The notes under the pieces: generated by a model
Databases searched by the model: none
The model's input: only the letters and a program-made list of their open reading frames with translations
Told to the model about the DNA's origin: nothing
Source: Paraburkholderia phytofirmans OLGA172
GTDB taxonomy: Bacteria; Pseudomonadota; Gammaproteobacteria; Burkholderiales; Burkholderiaceae
Assembly: GCF_001634365.1 (NCBI RefSeq)
Contig: NZ_CP014578.1
Coordinates: 1,116,001 to 1,180,000, forward strand
Direction: 5' to 3'
Length of the DNA: 64,000 bases
Position numbers and translations under genes: made by a program
Shown: in pieces, positions 63,461-64,000 of the stretch
Position numbering within the stretch: position 1 is the stretch's first letter
Layout of the letters: every line of letters starts with the position of its first letter

Positions 63461-64000
63461 GAGGGCAGCGGAGCCGGAAGCAGCAGAGGCGCGCGCAGTC
63501 CTCGATTGCTGGTTCGGCGCTCCGAATGCGCCCACCTTCGGCCATGCCCGCAAGCTCTGGTTCTCGCGCGACAAGGCCTTCGATGCGATGTTGCTGGAAC
63601 GCTTCGGGACACTCATCGACGCGGCGCGCGAAGGGGCTCTCGGCAGCTGGACGGAAACACCGCTCGGCGCGCTAGCCCTGGTCATCGTGCTGGATCAGTT
63701 TTCCCGCAATTGCCACCGCAATACACCGCGTGCTTTCGCTGCCGATCATCAAGCGCTGCGCATCGCGCAACAGATAATCGCAAGCGGCGCCGATCTCTTA
63801 CTGCCGACCGTGCATCACCGCGCATTCGCGTATTTGCCGTTCGAGCACGACGAAACGCTTGCCAGCCAGCACGAATCGTTGCGCCTGTTCAAACAGCTGA
63901 AGGCCGAGCCGGGTGGTGCGTCCTACTACTCGTCCGCGGTCAGGCACGCCAGAATCATCGAGCGTTTCGGACGTTTTCCCCATCGCAATGCGCTGCTCGG
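63453..64000 (+). CDS. DUF924 family protein, N-terminal part (cut by window end)
   Basis: The frame starts at the ATG at 63453, overlapping the globin stop by eight bases, and is open to the end of the window (about 182 residues). The DUF924 pattern is clear: LDCWFGAPN, KLWFSRDKAFDAMLLERFGT, LALVIVLDQFSRNCHRNTPR and AYLPFEHDETLASQHESLRL. The fold is TPR-like and the function unknown. Its tight overlap with the globin gene suggests co-transcription. Confidence 0.88.
   Translation, partial: MVERAAEPEAAEARAVLDCWFGAPNAPTFGHARKLWFSRDKAFDAMLLERFGTLIDAAREGALGSWTETPLGALALVIVLDQFSRNCHRNTPRAFAADHQALRIAQQIIASGADLLLPTVHHRAFAYLPFEHDETLASQHESLRLFKQLKAEPGGASYYSSAVRHARIIERFGRFPHRNALL

Overview
The window looks like part of a high-GC betaproteobacterial genome of the Burkholderia / Paraburkholderia / Caballeronia type. 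The signs are the core gene order rng-maf-rlmH-rsfS-nadD-hemF-purD, a DUF4148 secreted protein, a Gram-negative general porin, and a complete kdpFABCDE locus. This assignment is inferred from gene content and codon style, not from a database search.

The window falls into two parts. Positions 1 to about 39,030 are accessory DNA with heavy mobile-element traffic and gene decay. From the left it holds: (i) an MBL-fold hydrolase end and a GcvA-like LysR regulator; (ii) an SDR dehydrogenase / MFS transporter / split transketolase operon whose transporter is cut by an IS4-family (IS50-group) element with a 9-bp target duplication; (iii) a 9-19 kb zone of duplicated and broken genes, with two almost identical TfdA/TauD-type dioxygenase genes, one intact and three deleted copies of the neighbouring LysR gene, and wrecks of a vanillate demethylase / formaldehyde oxidation set (vanA, vanB, fdhA, fghA); (iv) an AAHS-type aromatic acid transporter cut by an IS5-family element (TTAG duplication); (v) an IS3 element with an IS110 element inside its orfA; (vi) an AraC gene whose last codons are displaced by an IS66 element, which is itself cut by a trio of tyrosine recombinases (a RIT element); (vii) an intact-looking chlorocatechol modified ortho-cleavage cluster, tfdR divergent from tfdCDEF; and (viii) a frameshifted, truncated integrase that probably marks the island edge.

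Positions 39,168 to 64,000 are ordinary chromosome. They hold RNA processing and ribosome maturation genes (rng, rlmH, rsfS), nucleotide and cofactor synthesis (maf, nadD, hemF, purD, upp), a YebC-type factor, methylglyoxal synthase, a quinone oxidoreductase, and the Kdp high-affinity potassium pump with its KdpD/KdpE two-component system. A guanidinium exporter gene follows, preceded by a recognisable guanidine-II (mini-ykkC) riboswitch, then a DUF4126 protein, a large FtsX-type permease, a truncated haemoglobin and a DUF924 protein cut by the window end.

Functionally, TfdC, TfdD, TfdE and TfdF would take chlorocatechols through chloromuconate, dienelactone and maleylacetate to 3-oxoadipate. 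The TfdA-like dioxygenases could feed such a pathway from an aryloxyalkanoate, but no chlorophenol hydroxylase (tfdB) is present here and their substrate is not proven. The most unusual structures are the nested elements (RIT in IS66 in araC; IS110 in IS3) and the multi-copy dioxygenase/regulator locus, in which three copies share the same internal deletion.
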